Below are positions 54,783-63,854 of a stretch of DNA of 64,000 nucleotides, one piece after another. Every line of letters starts with the position of its first letter. Positions within the stretch are counted from its first letter, which is position 1. Both the position numbers and the translations under genes were made by a program. The notes beneath the pieces were generated by a model that did no database searches, was not told the origin of the DNA, and saw nothing but the letters and a program-made list of their open reading frames with translations. This DNA is from Panicum virgatum (lineage: Eukaryota > Streptophyta > Magnoliopsida > Poales > Poaceae). The DNA lies in contig NC_053139.1 of the NCBI RefSeq assembly GCF_016808335.1, positions 34,245,954 through 34,309,953 on the forward strand, in the 5' to 3' direction.

Positions 54783-56167
54783 TCTTACTATTACTAATTG
54801 AAGGCTTCTTTTGAAGCCTCTATATGAAGCCACCTAAAATCCTAGGTGGACATCCTAGAAAATAAGAGAAATCAAAGAAATTCTTACGTGAAGCCACCTA
54901 GTATCCTAGATGGATATTCTAAAAATAAGAGAAATCAATGAAATTCTTTAAAAAAAATCTACCCGTCAATCTATATAATGTAATTATAATAGCATTTGGA
55001 TCTAAATACATCCACCCGTACGGCACCTAACTGAACGCTGAACGAACGGAAGAAAAGCTCCCCAAGTAACGGATGCAGTTTAATATTGACTGATTTCCTT
55101 ATATCTCATCGTTATTTGAATCATAGAGAATCTATATCTCCAAGGCTAATCTCTATCTCCAACTAACAAACATAAAAGGATAGCTCCAAAATCAGATCAC
55201 GTAATCACGTGCGAGTCTCTATCTCCAAGGCTTATCTCTATCTCCAACTAACAAACATAAAAAGGAGATTTCCAAAACCAGATCACGTAATCACGTACAA
55301 GCACACCACTGGCCATCCACCGGCAGGAACATAAGTTGGCGTTGTTCATCGACTCCCCACCAGCAGGAAGCCAGAAACATACGCCGGCTGTTCTAACATC
55401 GCTTCGATCAACACATAGGTACGCTGGCCGTTCTAACGTCGCTTCGATCAACACAGAGGTAAGCATGTTGAATCAATACCGAATGAAAGACATATGCAAT
55501 TAGTTTAGTGTCAACTAATGTCGCTTGCAGTTCTAGATTCGTTTCATCATCTCGCAATAATGGTATTACTCTTTGTATAGAAAATAGTTCAATTTTACAT
55601 TCCTTCTGAATATATCTCGCAAGATCGTTGTTCTTTTCTATTGGTTGTAGTCCCATATTTGTGTATATGATAACTTTTGTATAGAAAAATAGTTGAATTT
55701 GATCCGTCACCACCTTGCTGAAGCAGTTGAACAAGTTGCATTAAGTGAAATTAGAACAGAAAAAGAACTTTGGAAAATCAAGGCAAGGGTAACCAGAGTA
55801 TGGAATGCAATATTGCTGGGTAGTGATGAACAATTAAGTCTTGACATGATCCTTATTGATCAGCAGGTATAATAGTATTTCACTAATGTTGCAATTTTTA
55901 AATTTTTTAGTTTATACAAATTATTAATGATGATGATAAATCAGGGAACCATGATGCACAGAGTTATCAATAAGGCCTATATGAAAAAGTTTAAACCACT
56001 AATCGAGGAAGGTAATAAACCATCTTATGATGCCATAAAAAAATAACACGTACAACAACCACAGTAAATTCAATCGATTCTTTATCTTGATAAAATTTTT
56101 AACAAAATGTAATGTCAAAATCACCATCAAATGCTAACCCGTGTGGTAGCACGGGTTGATGGACTAG
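54783..56167 (+). mobile_element. Helitron family B, copy 2, carrying an RPA70-like fragment
   Basis: Starts TCTTACTATTACTAATTG preceded by A, and ends with a hairpin (ACCCGTG...CACGGGT), then TGATGGACTAG followed by T. The 1385 bases match the minus-strand copy at 18350-19738 nearly end to end. It contains the same internal 75-base duplication and two RPA-like exons. It ends about 250 bases before the DUF4220 start codon and so lies in that gene's promoter or leader region. Confidence 0.88.
55711..56011 (+). pseudogene. RPA70-like fragment, two exons with intact splice sites
   Basis: Exon-like segment 55711-55866 encodes ...IKARVTRVWNAILLG and LSLDMILIDQQ. A GT (55867) ... CAG (55942-55944) intron is followed by 55945-56011 encoding GTMMHRVINKAYMKKFKPL, with another donor-like GGTAAT. 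The join keeps the frame and restores the family pattern. Plant RPA70 proteins bind single-stranded DNA, and Helitrons commonly carry RPA-like genes. The remaining domains are absent, so it is a remnant, possibly transcribed. Confidence 0.65.
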
Positions 56168-56418
56168 TAGTAGTTCAAATCAGTGTGCAGTCTGATCAAC
56201 AAAATACTTAGGATTACAGTCTGATCAAATTCGACAATTTTTCCCCCACCAGATAATAAAAAATTGGGACCCTTACAGAGGCTCACATATATAGACACTT
56301 ATGAATGACAGCAGGGAAACCGGTTGAAACATACTATAAAGCTTCAAAACCGTCTGCCTAGTAGTGTTGTGTGGCTCTGACTTTACTCTCACATGTTTGA
56401 ACTGCAGGAGTGGTGAAC

Positions 56419-58305
56419 ATGAGCAACACGAGCTCTCCACATAACTCTGCAAACAAGTCCTGCGAGAGCTACACCCTGTTATGGATCGATCAAAATTTGA
56501 AGCCAAGGAGTACAGTGAACTTTGTGGAAGGCTGCGTTACCGTGGCTGCTTTGTTTCTGCTGATCCTTTTGGTCCTGGGTCCCTGGCGCTGCCGTTCCCG
56601 CAGCGTGGTCGTCCAGTATTCAGTCATGGCAGCTCACGTGCTGTCGTTCTCGCTCCTCTCGTACTCGATGGGTCTGATGAAGGGTGCCATCAAGAACGAG
56701 CGGTACCCGGTGTGGGCTCTTTTTCTTGTGCTCGTCTTCGCAGGCGCCAACTCCGTGTCTGTCCTAAAGCTCGATGAGAACAAGCAGGTGCTCAAGCTTC
56801 TGATGGAGAGCTCCCAGTACCTGGTCTACGCCGGCACAATCTGGAACAGCATTGCTACCATCCGATTCCTACATCCCTGTTCACTGATCCTTAAACTACT
56901 GATCAATGTTCTGCTGCCCTTAAGGAACTGCGAAATGCTTTGGGCGCGACAGTTAGCCAGTGATCCATGGTGGAATGGTAGCCGGGCGGTCGACCTCAAC
57001 ATGAAGTACTACGAGTTGGCGCTGAGCCCGTGCTACAACCCCCGTAGCATGGAGGGCTACAGCTACTTGGTTTTTCCCCTCAGAGTGGACCTGGCAGCCA
57101 GACCCAGCCAAGACGATATCCAGAGGGCACGGAGCGAGCTCGTCACCTTGGAGAAGATCTGGTGCCATGGCGACGGCGTCCTGCAGTCCATGGACAGCCA
57201 CCCGGCAATCCACCACTTGAAGGACGTGTGCCTCTCCTTCGCGCTGTTCCGCCTCGCGGTGCGGCGGTACCATGGCTACCCTTGCCCTGAATCTGGGCTT
57301 GACAAGGCTCGTGATCTTGTCCTCCAGGGGCTTCTGCATGAAGGCTCCTGCGACAGAGCGTTCCGGGTGATTGAAATTGAGCTAGCTTTTCTCTACGAGT
57401 TCTTCTTCACCAAGTATGCGATCATCGTGACGTGCCTTGGGGCGATAATGTCCATTGCTTTTTCAGTTGCTACCATCACCATCATTGTATCCCTCGGGAT
57501 CTATTTCCTCACTCATCTGAAAGGAGGTGGAGACTCCTTGACACCTGGATTTGTGCAGTTGGAGACTCGAGACATCATACTCACCAAACTGATGTTGTGG
57601 TCTCTTGGAGTTTTTCAACTGCTGAAAAATACTAATATGGTGGTCTCTAATTGGGCACAAGTGTATCTTCTTTGTAGGTACATCACAAGGCCTTCATGGC
57701 AAGGGAATAAATACATTGATCGGCTTCTTCTGTTTGTGGGCAAGTTGTCGATTTTTCTTGAGCAACACAAATTGTTTGGCCCCTGGGGGAATAGGATGGG
57801 GCAGTACTCATTCATGGACTCTTTCAACCACCCTAGTCATGGGTTGGAGAAATTTAAAGAGTGGATCATCACCATGTTCCAGGGAGGCAGAAAAGAAGGA
57901 ACATCCATACCGGTGCCGGCCGAGGTGAAGAAAGCTGTAGCATGGACTCTCAAGGACTCAAATGGCCTTATTTCAAATGGATCAAGGGCGCTGGGGAGAT
58001 GCGTCATGACTGAGTTGTACTCGTCATGCCAAACAAACAACGAAATCACTCTAGCTCATGTTATAATGATCTGGCACATTGCCACCTGGCACTTTGAGAT
58101 TTCAGAATCCATCAGAGAAGACACAGTGCAAGAAACCAACCGGCTTGTTGCCACCAGCTTGTCCAAGTATTGTGCATACTTGGTCGCTTTTGCCCCTGAG
58201 TTGGTTCCTGGCAGTCCAATACAGACACAGTCCATGCTCGATGAACTGGTAGCTGATGCGAGAAAAGCTTTGAGGGGAGCATCAGACATGTACAAAAGGT
58301 TATAG
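56419..58305 (+). CDS. DUF4220 membrane protein, cut short by an in-frame TAG
   Basis: A grass-expanded family of unknown biochemical role (DUF4220 in the N-terminal half, DUF594 at the C-terminus). The start chosen is ATG 56419. The preceding TTTGAACTGCAG at about 56395-56406 looks like a splice acceptor, so a leader exon may lie upstream, beyond or inside the neighbouring Helitron. Visible features: hydrophobic segments near residues 38-56, 70-90 and 100-112 and, later, a strong membrane segment (about 335-365, TCLGAIMSIAFSVATITIIV). The conserved NMKYYELALSPCYNPRS and AHVIMIWHIATWHFEIS blocks also match the family. The frame ends at TAG 58303-58305 after 628 codons, but the same frame continues with the rest of DUF594. 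Either a nonsense allele, a pseudogene in progress or a sequence error. Confidence 0.85.
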   Translation: MSNTSSPHNSANKSCESYTLLWIDQNLKPRSTVNFVEGCVTVAALFLLILLVLGPWRCRSRSVVVQYSVMAAHVLSFSLLSYSMGLMKGAIKNERYPVWALFLVLVFAGANSVSVLKLDENKQVLKLLMESSQYLVYAGTIWNSIATIRFLHPCSLILKLLINVLLPLRNCEMLWARQLASDPWWNGSRAVDLNMKYYELALSPCYNPRSMEGYSYLVFPLRVDLAARPSQDDIQRARSELVTLEKIWCHGDGVLQSMDSHPAIHHLKDVCLSFALFRLAVRRYHGYPCPESGLDKARDLVLQGLLHEGSCDRAFRVIEIELAFLYEFFFTKYAIIVTCLGAIMSIAFSVATITIIVSLGIYFLTHLKGGGDSLTPGFVQLETRDIILTKLMLWSLGVFQLLKNTNMVVSNWAQVYLLCRYITRPSWQGNKYIDRLLLFVGKLSIFLEQHKLFGPWGNRMGQYSFMDSFNHPSHGLEKFKEWIITMFQGGRKEGTSIPVPAEVKKAVAWTLKDSNGLISNGSRALGRCVMTELYSSCQTNNEITLAHVIMIWHIATWHFEISESIREDTVQETNRLVATSLSKYCAYLVAFAPELVPGSPIQTQSMLDELVADARKALRGASDMYKRL

Positions 58306-58572
58306 GAACTGCAGAAGGAAGGAACACAGTCATTGATATTTGCCGAGAGTGCCATACTTGGGATGAAATTAGAGAGTATGGAGGACCAGGGGGCCCGGTG
58401 GAACCTGCTGGCAGATTTCTGGGCAGAGCTGATGCTGTTCATCGCCCCATCTGACAATGTTGCTGGCCACATAGAACATCTTGCTCAAGGTGGCGAGTTC
58501 GTGACACATGTCTGGGCTTTGCTTATGCATGCTGGCATCCTGGACCGTCCTGCTGCTGCTAGTGCCATCTAA
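58306..58572 (+). pseudogene. DUF594 C-terminal remainder, in frame after the TAG
   Basis: This segment directly continues the DUF4220 frame. It encodes SLIFAESAILGMKLESM and WAELMLFIAPSDNVAGHIEHL, then EFVTHVWALLMHAGI, ending at TAA 58570-58572. These are the conserved DUF594 end blocks. With the stop read through, the protein would be 717 residues, a usual length for the family (from memory). No second start codon or splice signal would make it a separate gene. Confidence 0.85.
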
Positions 58573-59013
58573 TCAAACTGGTGAGGTTGTCGAAGCAAGA
58601 AGATGCGCAAGTAACTGTCCTCAAAAAAACCTGGGTGATTGCTATTATCTTTCAGTCTGCTTGCATGCATGTATTGAAAAATAGATTTATACCTATTTGA
58701 ATCTAAAATGAAATGGCTATGCTAACCTATTCTAGTACCAGGGAGTATTCTATGGATGTTTTTTTTTGAAACTATATTCTATGGATGTTGCATCACTAAT
58801 CTTTGGGTTGTGAAAGGGATGGGGATTGGGTAAAAGGGGGGCGTATGTGGCCCACGGATACTTTTTTGTTTTGGAATCGGCCCACGGATACTCGAATTGC
58901 CAAAAGACAGAGTCTTGGCTATTGTATGTGGGTCGGATTAATGAAGTCATTAGAGCATGCATTAAATTATACAAAAAATGTCAGATTTCCTATAACATAC
59001 ATACCTCGCATAA
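58573..59013. other. Intergenic region
   Basis: This is the 3' flank of the DUF4220 gene. No other feature was recognised. Short duplicated TTCTATGGATGTT blocks lie at about 58747-58790. Confidence 0.4.
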
Positions 59014-59355
59014 GAGCATCTCCAAGAGTTTCTAAAAAAATATACCCTAAATTTTGTTGTTTGCCAACTCCCAAAATAGGTATGGAGAGACAAAAAAAAA
59101 GTCAATCTCCAATAGTTTTCTATTTTTACTTCTAAAAATGAGAAGTTTGTGGCCCCACAAGAAAAATTCGGCGAGAAACGTCGGGGGGGTGCGATCGGGA
59201 GCCACGAGGGGTGCGTATTTTTACGTACAAGGGAGCCCAATTTACGAATTATTAGGAGATAGAAAATTAAGATTGAAAACTATTGGAGAGTGTTTTTTTG
59301 ATTTTTTCAAAAAATAAGGATGGAGAAGAGAAATAGAGAATTCTTGGAGATGATC
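59014..59355. mobile_element. Tourist-like MITE
   Basis: This 342-base element starts GAGCATCTCCAAGAGTTTCT and ends, on the other strand, GATCATCTCCAAGAATTC. TAA lies on both sides (59011-59013 and 59356-59358). The second inner pair CTCCAATAGTTTTC / GAAAACTATTGGAG lengthens the inverted structure. Confidence 0.88.
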
Positions 59356-59399
59356 TAATCAGATTTGGACTGTAATTCCTTGACTAGTTAGATTTTCAA

Positions 59400-60247
59400 G
59401 GCCGAAAATGAAGAAAAGGCCCAACGGCAACAACGGCCTGCTCTTCCCCAACCCGACGGCCCACACAGCTAGCCTCACCGCCTCCCCCAATCCTCCCAAA
59501 CGGCCAAGCACGAGTCCTAGCAGCCGCCCAGGAATCCTAGGTCGCCGGGCGCCGGCGGACCCCAGCCCGCCGTGGGCGCAAGGCGGACGGCGACAAGCCA
59601 CCGACGAGAGCGGCACGCAGGCCAGCGGCCTAGTGCAGGCACGGTGGCCCAGGGCTCAGCGCAGGGCGGCGGGCGGCGGCACTGCAGGAGGCCGCGGTAC
59701 AACAAAGGTAAGAAATCTTTCCATATTTTGTGAATTTGTTCTCGCAATTGCTGAATACTTCTGAATTCGTGGTAAATTGGTTAGTAACGCATTGAGCAAA
59801 ATGTTCGTGATAAATTAAATTGATAGTGAATTCATGCTAGAGTTTTTTTATTAGCCACAAAAACTTTGAATACACATACCCCAAATCCTGTGCCCGCCCC
59901 TGCCGTGGCCATCGCCGTTGCCGGCGGACTAGCCGGGTGCAGCTCCGCGCGTAGGCAGAGGCACAGCGTAAGTCTAAAGTCTGCAGACCTCCGCTCCTCC
60001 GGCCTCCAGTTGTACCCCCTCCCCCCTCTCACATCACATGCTTGGATTGGTCAACTGATTCCAGTGCGAGATAGATTTCCCCAATTGAATTTCGCACTCA
60101 AGTAGTACTACATCGTTAGCTTGGTTTTTGTTGCCACCTGTGCGAGATCTTGATTTGATTTGAGTTGCCAATATCGTCCCCCCTCTCACTATTGCCTGCC
60201 CTTAAATCGTTGCCACCAACCCAACTCTCATGCTGTGTCGTCAGCTT
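59400..60247 (+). promoter_or_regulatory. GC-rich first exon and leader intron of the Sen2 gene
   Basis: A CpG-rich stretch (59400-59707) ends in ACAAAG/GTAAGA, a strong splice donor at 59708. A TCGTCAG acceptor at 60238-60244 lies three bases before the chosen ATG. I infer an untranslated first exon and a 537-base leader intron. The open frame in the GC-rich exon (from 59408) is Pro/Arg-rich without conserved motif and is not in a position to be fused sensibly. Confidence 0.5.
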
Positions 60248-61162
60248 ATGGATTTGCCAGGTCCCAGATGGAAGAGGGGCAAGGATGGCAAGGACTTCGC
60301 GGCGCTCGCAGCAGCCAATCCCATGTCAATGATAGTTGCCGAGCTCCAAGCTTCTTTGAGAGACTCAAAACCTGTGGCCATTTTATCAGGGGATGGCAAA
60401 GACGCGGTTCTTGCTGTTGGAGCACACCAAGCCGCGCTTCTGAACCGTGCAGCCTTTGGCCGGGCTGTGCAAAATTCAGGAGATGAGAAGCAATGGTTCC
60501 ACCTGGGCCCCGAGGAGATGTTCTTCCTTTGCCATGCCCTCAGGTGCATCACAGTTGAAGCGGAGAACAAGAAGCAGATGGGTGAAGGGGAGCTGTGGGA
60601 TCTCTTGACCTCCACCTCAGAGCCGTTCCCGGAGATGTACAAGGCGTACGAACACCTTAGGTTGAAAAATTGGGTTGTAAGGTCAGGATTGCAGTACGGT
60701 GCAGATTTTGTAGCTTACCGTCACCATCCAGCACTTGTTCACTCAGAGTTTGCAGTAATCGTAGTTCCAGAAGGAAAAATGTTTGGTGCTCGATGTGGCC
60801 GCATGAAGGTGTGGCCTGATCTACTCTGCGCACTTCGGGCTTCTGGAAGTGTGGCCAAGACATTACTTTTTCTGACCATTAGCACCCAGAACTGTGAGCT
60901 GAGATCGTCTGATTGTTTGGAACAGCTGATTGTTCATGAGAGGATGATCAACAGATGGATACCGCAGCAGTGGCGTGAGCAACAAGACAAACCGCGCAGA
61001 GAAGAAGCCAACAGGGATGAGCAAAGACAAAAACAGTGCAGAGAAAAAGCAATTAGGGAAGAACAAGAGGATACAAGGGTTGGTTTATTATTTAGCTATT
61101 GGGGTGTAGTACTAGGCTTTACAGTTCTTTCTAGCTTACTTGTCTACAAACTCAAACTTTGA
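60248..61162 (+). CDS. SEN2: tRNA-splicing endonuclease catalytic subunit Sen2
   Basis: Cleaves the 5' exon-intron junction of intron-containing pre-tRNAs as part of the Sen complex (family knowledge). ATG 60248 gives MDLPGPRWKRGKDGKD, the conserved plant start; an ATG 18 bases upstream is in frame but lies before the likely splice acceptor. Of 304 residues, about 25-110 form the N-terminal fold with LNRAAFG and FHLGPEEMFFL. The catalytic domain has LKNWVVRSGLQYGADFVAY, with Tyr157, His165 (in ALVHSEF) and Lys204 (in SGSVAKTL), the expected Tyr/His/Lys triad. After a charged Arg/Glu-rich stretch (about 235-278) the protein ends in a hydrophobic segment (VGLLFSYWGVVLGFTVLSSL) and KLKL, resembling a tail anchor. 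The gene appears uninterrupted and functional. Confidence 0.9.
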   Translation: MDLPGPRWKRGKDGKDFAALAAANPMSMIVAELQASLRDSKPVAILSGDGKDAVLAVGAHQAALLNRAAFGRAVQNSGDEKQWFHLGPEEMFFLCHALRCITVEAENKKQMGEGELWDLLTSTSEPFPEMYKAYEHLRLKNWVVRSGLQYGADFVAYRHHPALVHSEFAVIVVPEGKMFGARCGRMKVWPDLLCALRASGSVAKTLLFLTISTQNCELRSSDCLEQLIVHERMINRWIPQQWREQQDKPRREEANRDEQRQKQCREKAIREEQEDTRVGLLFSYWGVVLGFTVLSSLLVYKLKL

Positions 61163-61850
61163 CTGAAGAGCTTAATATTTCTGTATACTCATGTTGGTAA
61201 ACGGGAATTTTCTGCCCTATTGAATCCTATGATCGTACTTTGTGATCCTCCTTGAGGTTTCTAGATATCCAGGCTAATATCATCGTCTGACTGCACTTCA
61301 CTGCAGATTGCATAATATGTGTATTATTATTTCTGGGTAAGCGTATTAGGCCTTCAAGACTGCTATGACATTTATGCACTCTGGTGGCATAGAAAACTTC
61401 TATCTGCATCACCGACACCACTGGAGCATGTTGAAAAAATGAGGTACGCCACACCAGATGCATTTCACAATGCATATGTGCATAGTTTTTTTGTAATGTA
61501 GTTGAAGTGTTCTATATTTTCAGTACCTTATATAGTATCTTACAATTGAGTTATGTTGCAAATTAACCTTTAGTACAACAGAACTCAACATACAATAGCT
61601 TGCTAAATAAACATGACCAAGAAAATTGATCCGACATGAAGTCTGTAATTTCTTTTAATATAAAATCAACCTTTTGATTGGCATCTTTTTTTTCGTTCAG
61701 ATGACAAATCTGCTTACAGTATATAGTTTAATTGGCATCATTTTGGGGATTTATATAGTCAAGAAGGTGACTAGGGAAAGACTGACATTCACAATTGCAT
61801 CTGCTTCATCTCTATTTATTTGAGGCTCCCAGCTTTTTTGTGTATGATGC
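61163..61850. other. Convergent intergenic region
   Basis: This lies between the ends of the Sen2 gene (+) and the TANGO2 pseudogene (-). No other gene was recognised. The frame at 61227-61475 on minus is without motifs. Confidence 0.4.
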
Positions 61851-63854
61851 CTACTCTATCTGGTAATTCACTGTGTGATCCTTCCATATACCGCTGTCGA
61901 GGTACTTCTCTTACAAGCTAGCTTAGCCATCATAGCTCACTGATAAAGCTGCTGTGCTTCATGTCCCGTAGAGCCCCTTCACCAACAGAATTTGGTGAAA
62001 GAATTTTCATAAGTTCATTTCTGAAGTATTAGTGTACGCTTATGACTACAAATATTTATGAGTGGCCAAATGATATAGTTTTTCAACTAGTTTAACGCTG
62101 AATGTAATTGTAACTGGAATCATTTCAAAGTTTTTTTCCTCTTACTTGGTAGAGGAAAAAAAAAACTTTGTCAGTTTTCAGACATGTCCAACGAAGGCCT
62201 CCTGAGGCGCCGGTGCGTAATGGGGTTCTTGAGCGGGTCGATAATGTAAAGAGGGGTAGAGGTAGACCTAAACTGACGTGGGATGAGTCGGTTAAGAGAG
62301 ACCTTAAGGATTGGAATATCTCTAAAGAGATAGCTTTGGATAGGAGCGCTTGGAGACTAGCTATCAATGTGCCTGAACTTTGAACTTATTTCTTTCGGGT
62401 TTCATCTCTAGCCTACCCCAACTTGCTTGGGAAAAAAGGCTATGTTGTTGTTGTTGTTGTTGTACTTGGTCAGTTTTCACCTCGATGAAAATGGAACTCA
62501 GACCATGCTCCCAGTTGGGATCACAATTCACAACCAGTGTTTGGCAGTCTATCTTTGTTAGCCTTTGTGGTGTCAGTCATTAGCCTCTCAACTATATCCT
62601 TCACTTCAACCTCATCATCACCATGCTTCATAAGAAGTTCCCTGAAGTTTTTACCAAGGCGAATTGCCTACAAGTGCATACACAACAATGAAAAGAAAAA
62701 AAAACTTTAGGTACCAACACACTGTCTTCATGAACAACAATCACAATCTTGGTACGATGAATGGTCCTGAGCAACAGAGTAGCTTGCAATAATGCATTAT
62801 CATCTTATCTTACTTCTTGCGCATGCTATGCTATAAACTGAGTTAAATGCATTGTTGCTTATGACTAGGGAGGTACTTTAGATGGTTCAGCTGTAGCTTT
62901 CTCGCACTTTTCTCCCAGCTCAATGTTTGCTTTGTGATAGTTTTAGTGCAGCTAAGAACGAAATCATTAGAATGACACTTTATTCTTTCAGTGTTTCTAG
63001 TTGTGTACCAATATATCCTACCAGCTATATCAAAAAGAACATTCTATGACATTTTTATTTGCAAGCCATTCTTAGTGTTTTATCTATCTACAAATTGTCA
63101 GTTGAACTTGAACATGAATTAGCTCTGCTTATGTTCTGCCAAGGGCTATCTAGCCTTGCATTGGACAGCACATGGAGTCCTGTCGATACGAGTTGAATTG
63201 TCGCAGGTTGCCCCTTAGGCCAGTTTGACACATAGACCATAATATTTGTGGTTAGATCTGCTAGTATGAGGTTGAAGCCATTGTATTCATCAGCTTCTTC
63301 TGCCACTTCAGTTGCAACCTCAAGTAGGCTCTTGTTGGTCTGCACAGTACAGACTGCAATATGCTTGTTCTTGAGGGAAAATGTTATGCCAAAGTGTTTT
63401 CAAAGGTAAAGTTGTAGTTTCTATTGTGAATGGGGTATCAGCTGTGCAGTGTCTACTGTCTACGCCAATCACTGTCAGTAGAAATGAATAGTCAGATAGT
63501 GACTGAATCAGCTGCTAAGGTACGATGGTGATAAGAATATAGTGGCAAACACCAAACTTGGATTGCACTCGAAATGGATATATCTTTCTCAGCACCACCT
63601 ACATTGACTCGGCTGCTGGATAAATACTTCAATCAACTTGAATGATCTAGATGAAGCTTTTGATATGTTTTGCTATATACCTGCAGGTACCGGAGGGGCA
63701 GGTCTCCCCTAGTTCGTGCGTCGGGCATGGCATCTGGCTCAAGCACATTGGTCAGGAACGCGAGCCTGCCATTCTTAGTGCACCCCATCCATGTTCCTCC
63801 ACCAAGCACATCCCTGCCTCCAAGAATCATCTTTGAGCCTTTCTCCCCACCATC
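61851..63854 (-). pseudogene. TANGO2/NRDE-family gene, decayed and cut by the window edge
   Basis: Minus-strand exons of a plant TANGO2-like (NRDE, DUF833) protein, whose biochemical role is debated. Exon 63854-63681 encodes ILGGRDVLGGGTWMGCTKNG and FLTNVLEP with in-phase splice sites. Exon from 63339 encodes SLLEVATEVAEEADEYNGFN and SNARLDSPWQ, but its donor reads ACATAAG, without GT. Exon 62668-62465 encodes AIRLGKNFRELLMKHGDDEV and ends where an RTE LINE fragment is inserted. The last exon 61976-61851 has GLYGT and EKYLDSGIWKDHTVNYQIE but three in-frame stops before that. The first exon, with NRDE, would lie beyond 64000. Together the lesions make this a pseudogene. Confidence 0.85.
62181..62464 (+). 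mobile_element. RTE-type LINE 3' fragment inserted in the TANGO2 exon
   Basis: The frame encodes RGRGRPKLTWDESVKRDLKDW and SAWRLAINVPEL, the C-terminus of grass RTE-like reverse transcriptases. It is followed by CTACCCCAACTTGCTTGGG and a (TTG)n tail, typical of this LINE class. A 15-base target duplication flanks it (CTTTGTCAGTTTTCA at 62166-62180 and CTTGGTCAGTTTTCA at 62465-62479, one mismatch). Heavily 5'-truncated. Confidence 0.88.

Noticed and set aside
56410..56418. Earlier GTG start for the DUF4220 frame
   Set aside because: Plant nuclear genes start at ATG. The first ATG in the frame is at 56419, and a splice-acceptor-like CAG lies just upstream.
59408..59764. An open frame starting MKKRPNG upstream of Sen2
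   Set aside because: It is Pro/Arg-rich without a motif, crosses a strong splice donor at 59708, and is better explained as a GC-rich untranslated first exon.
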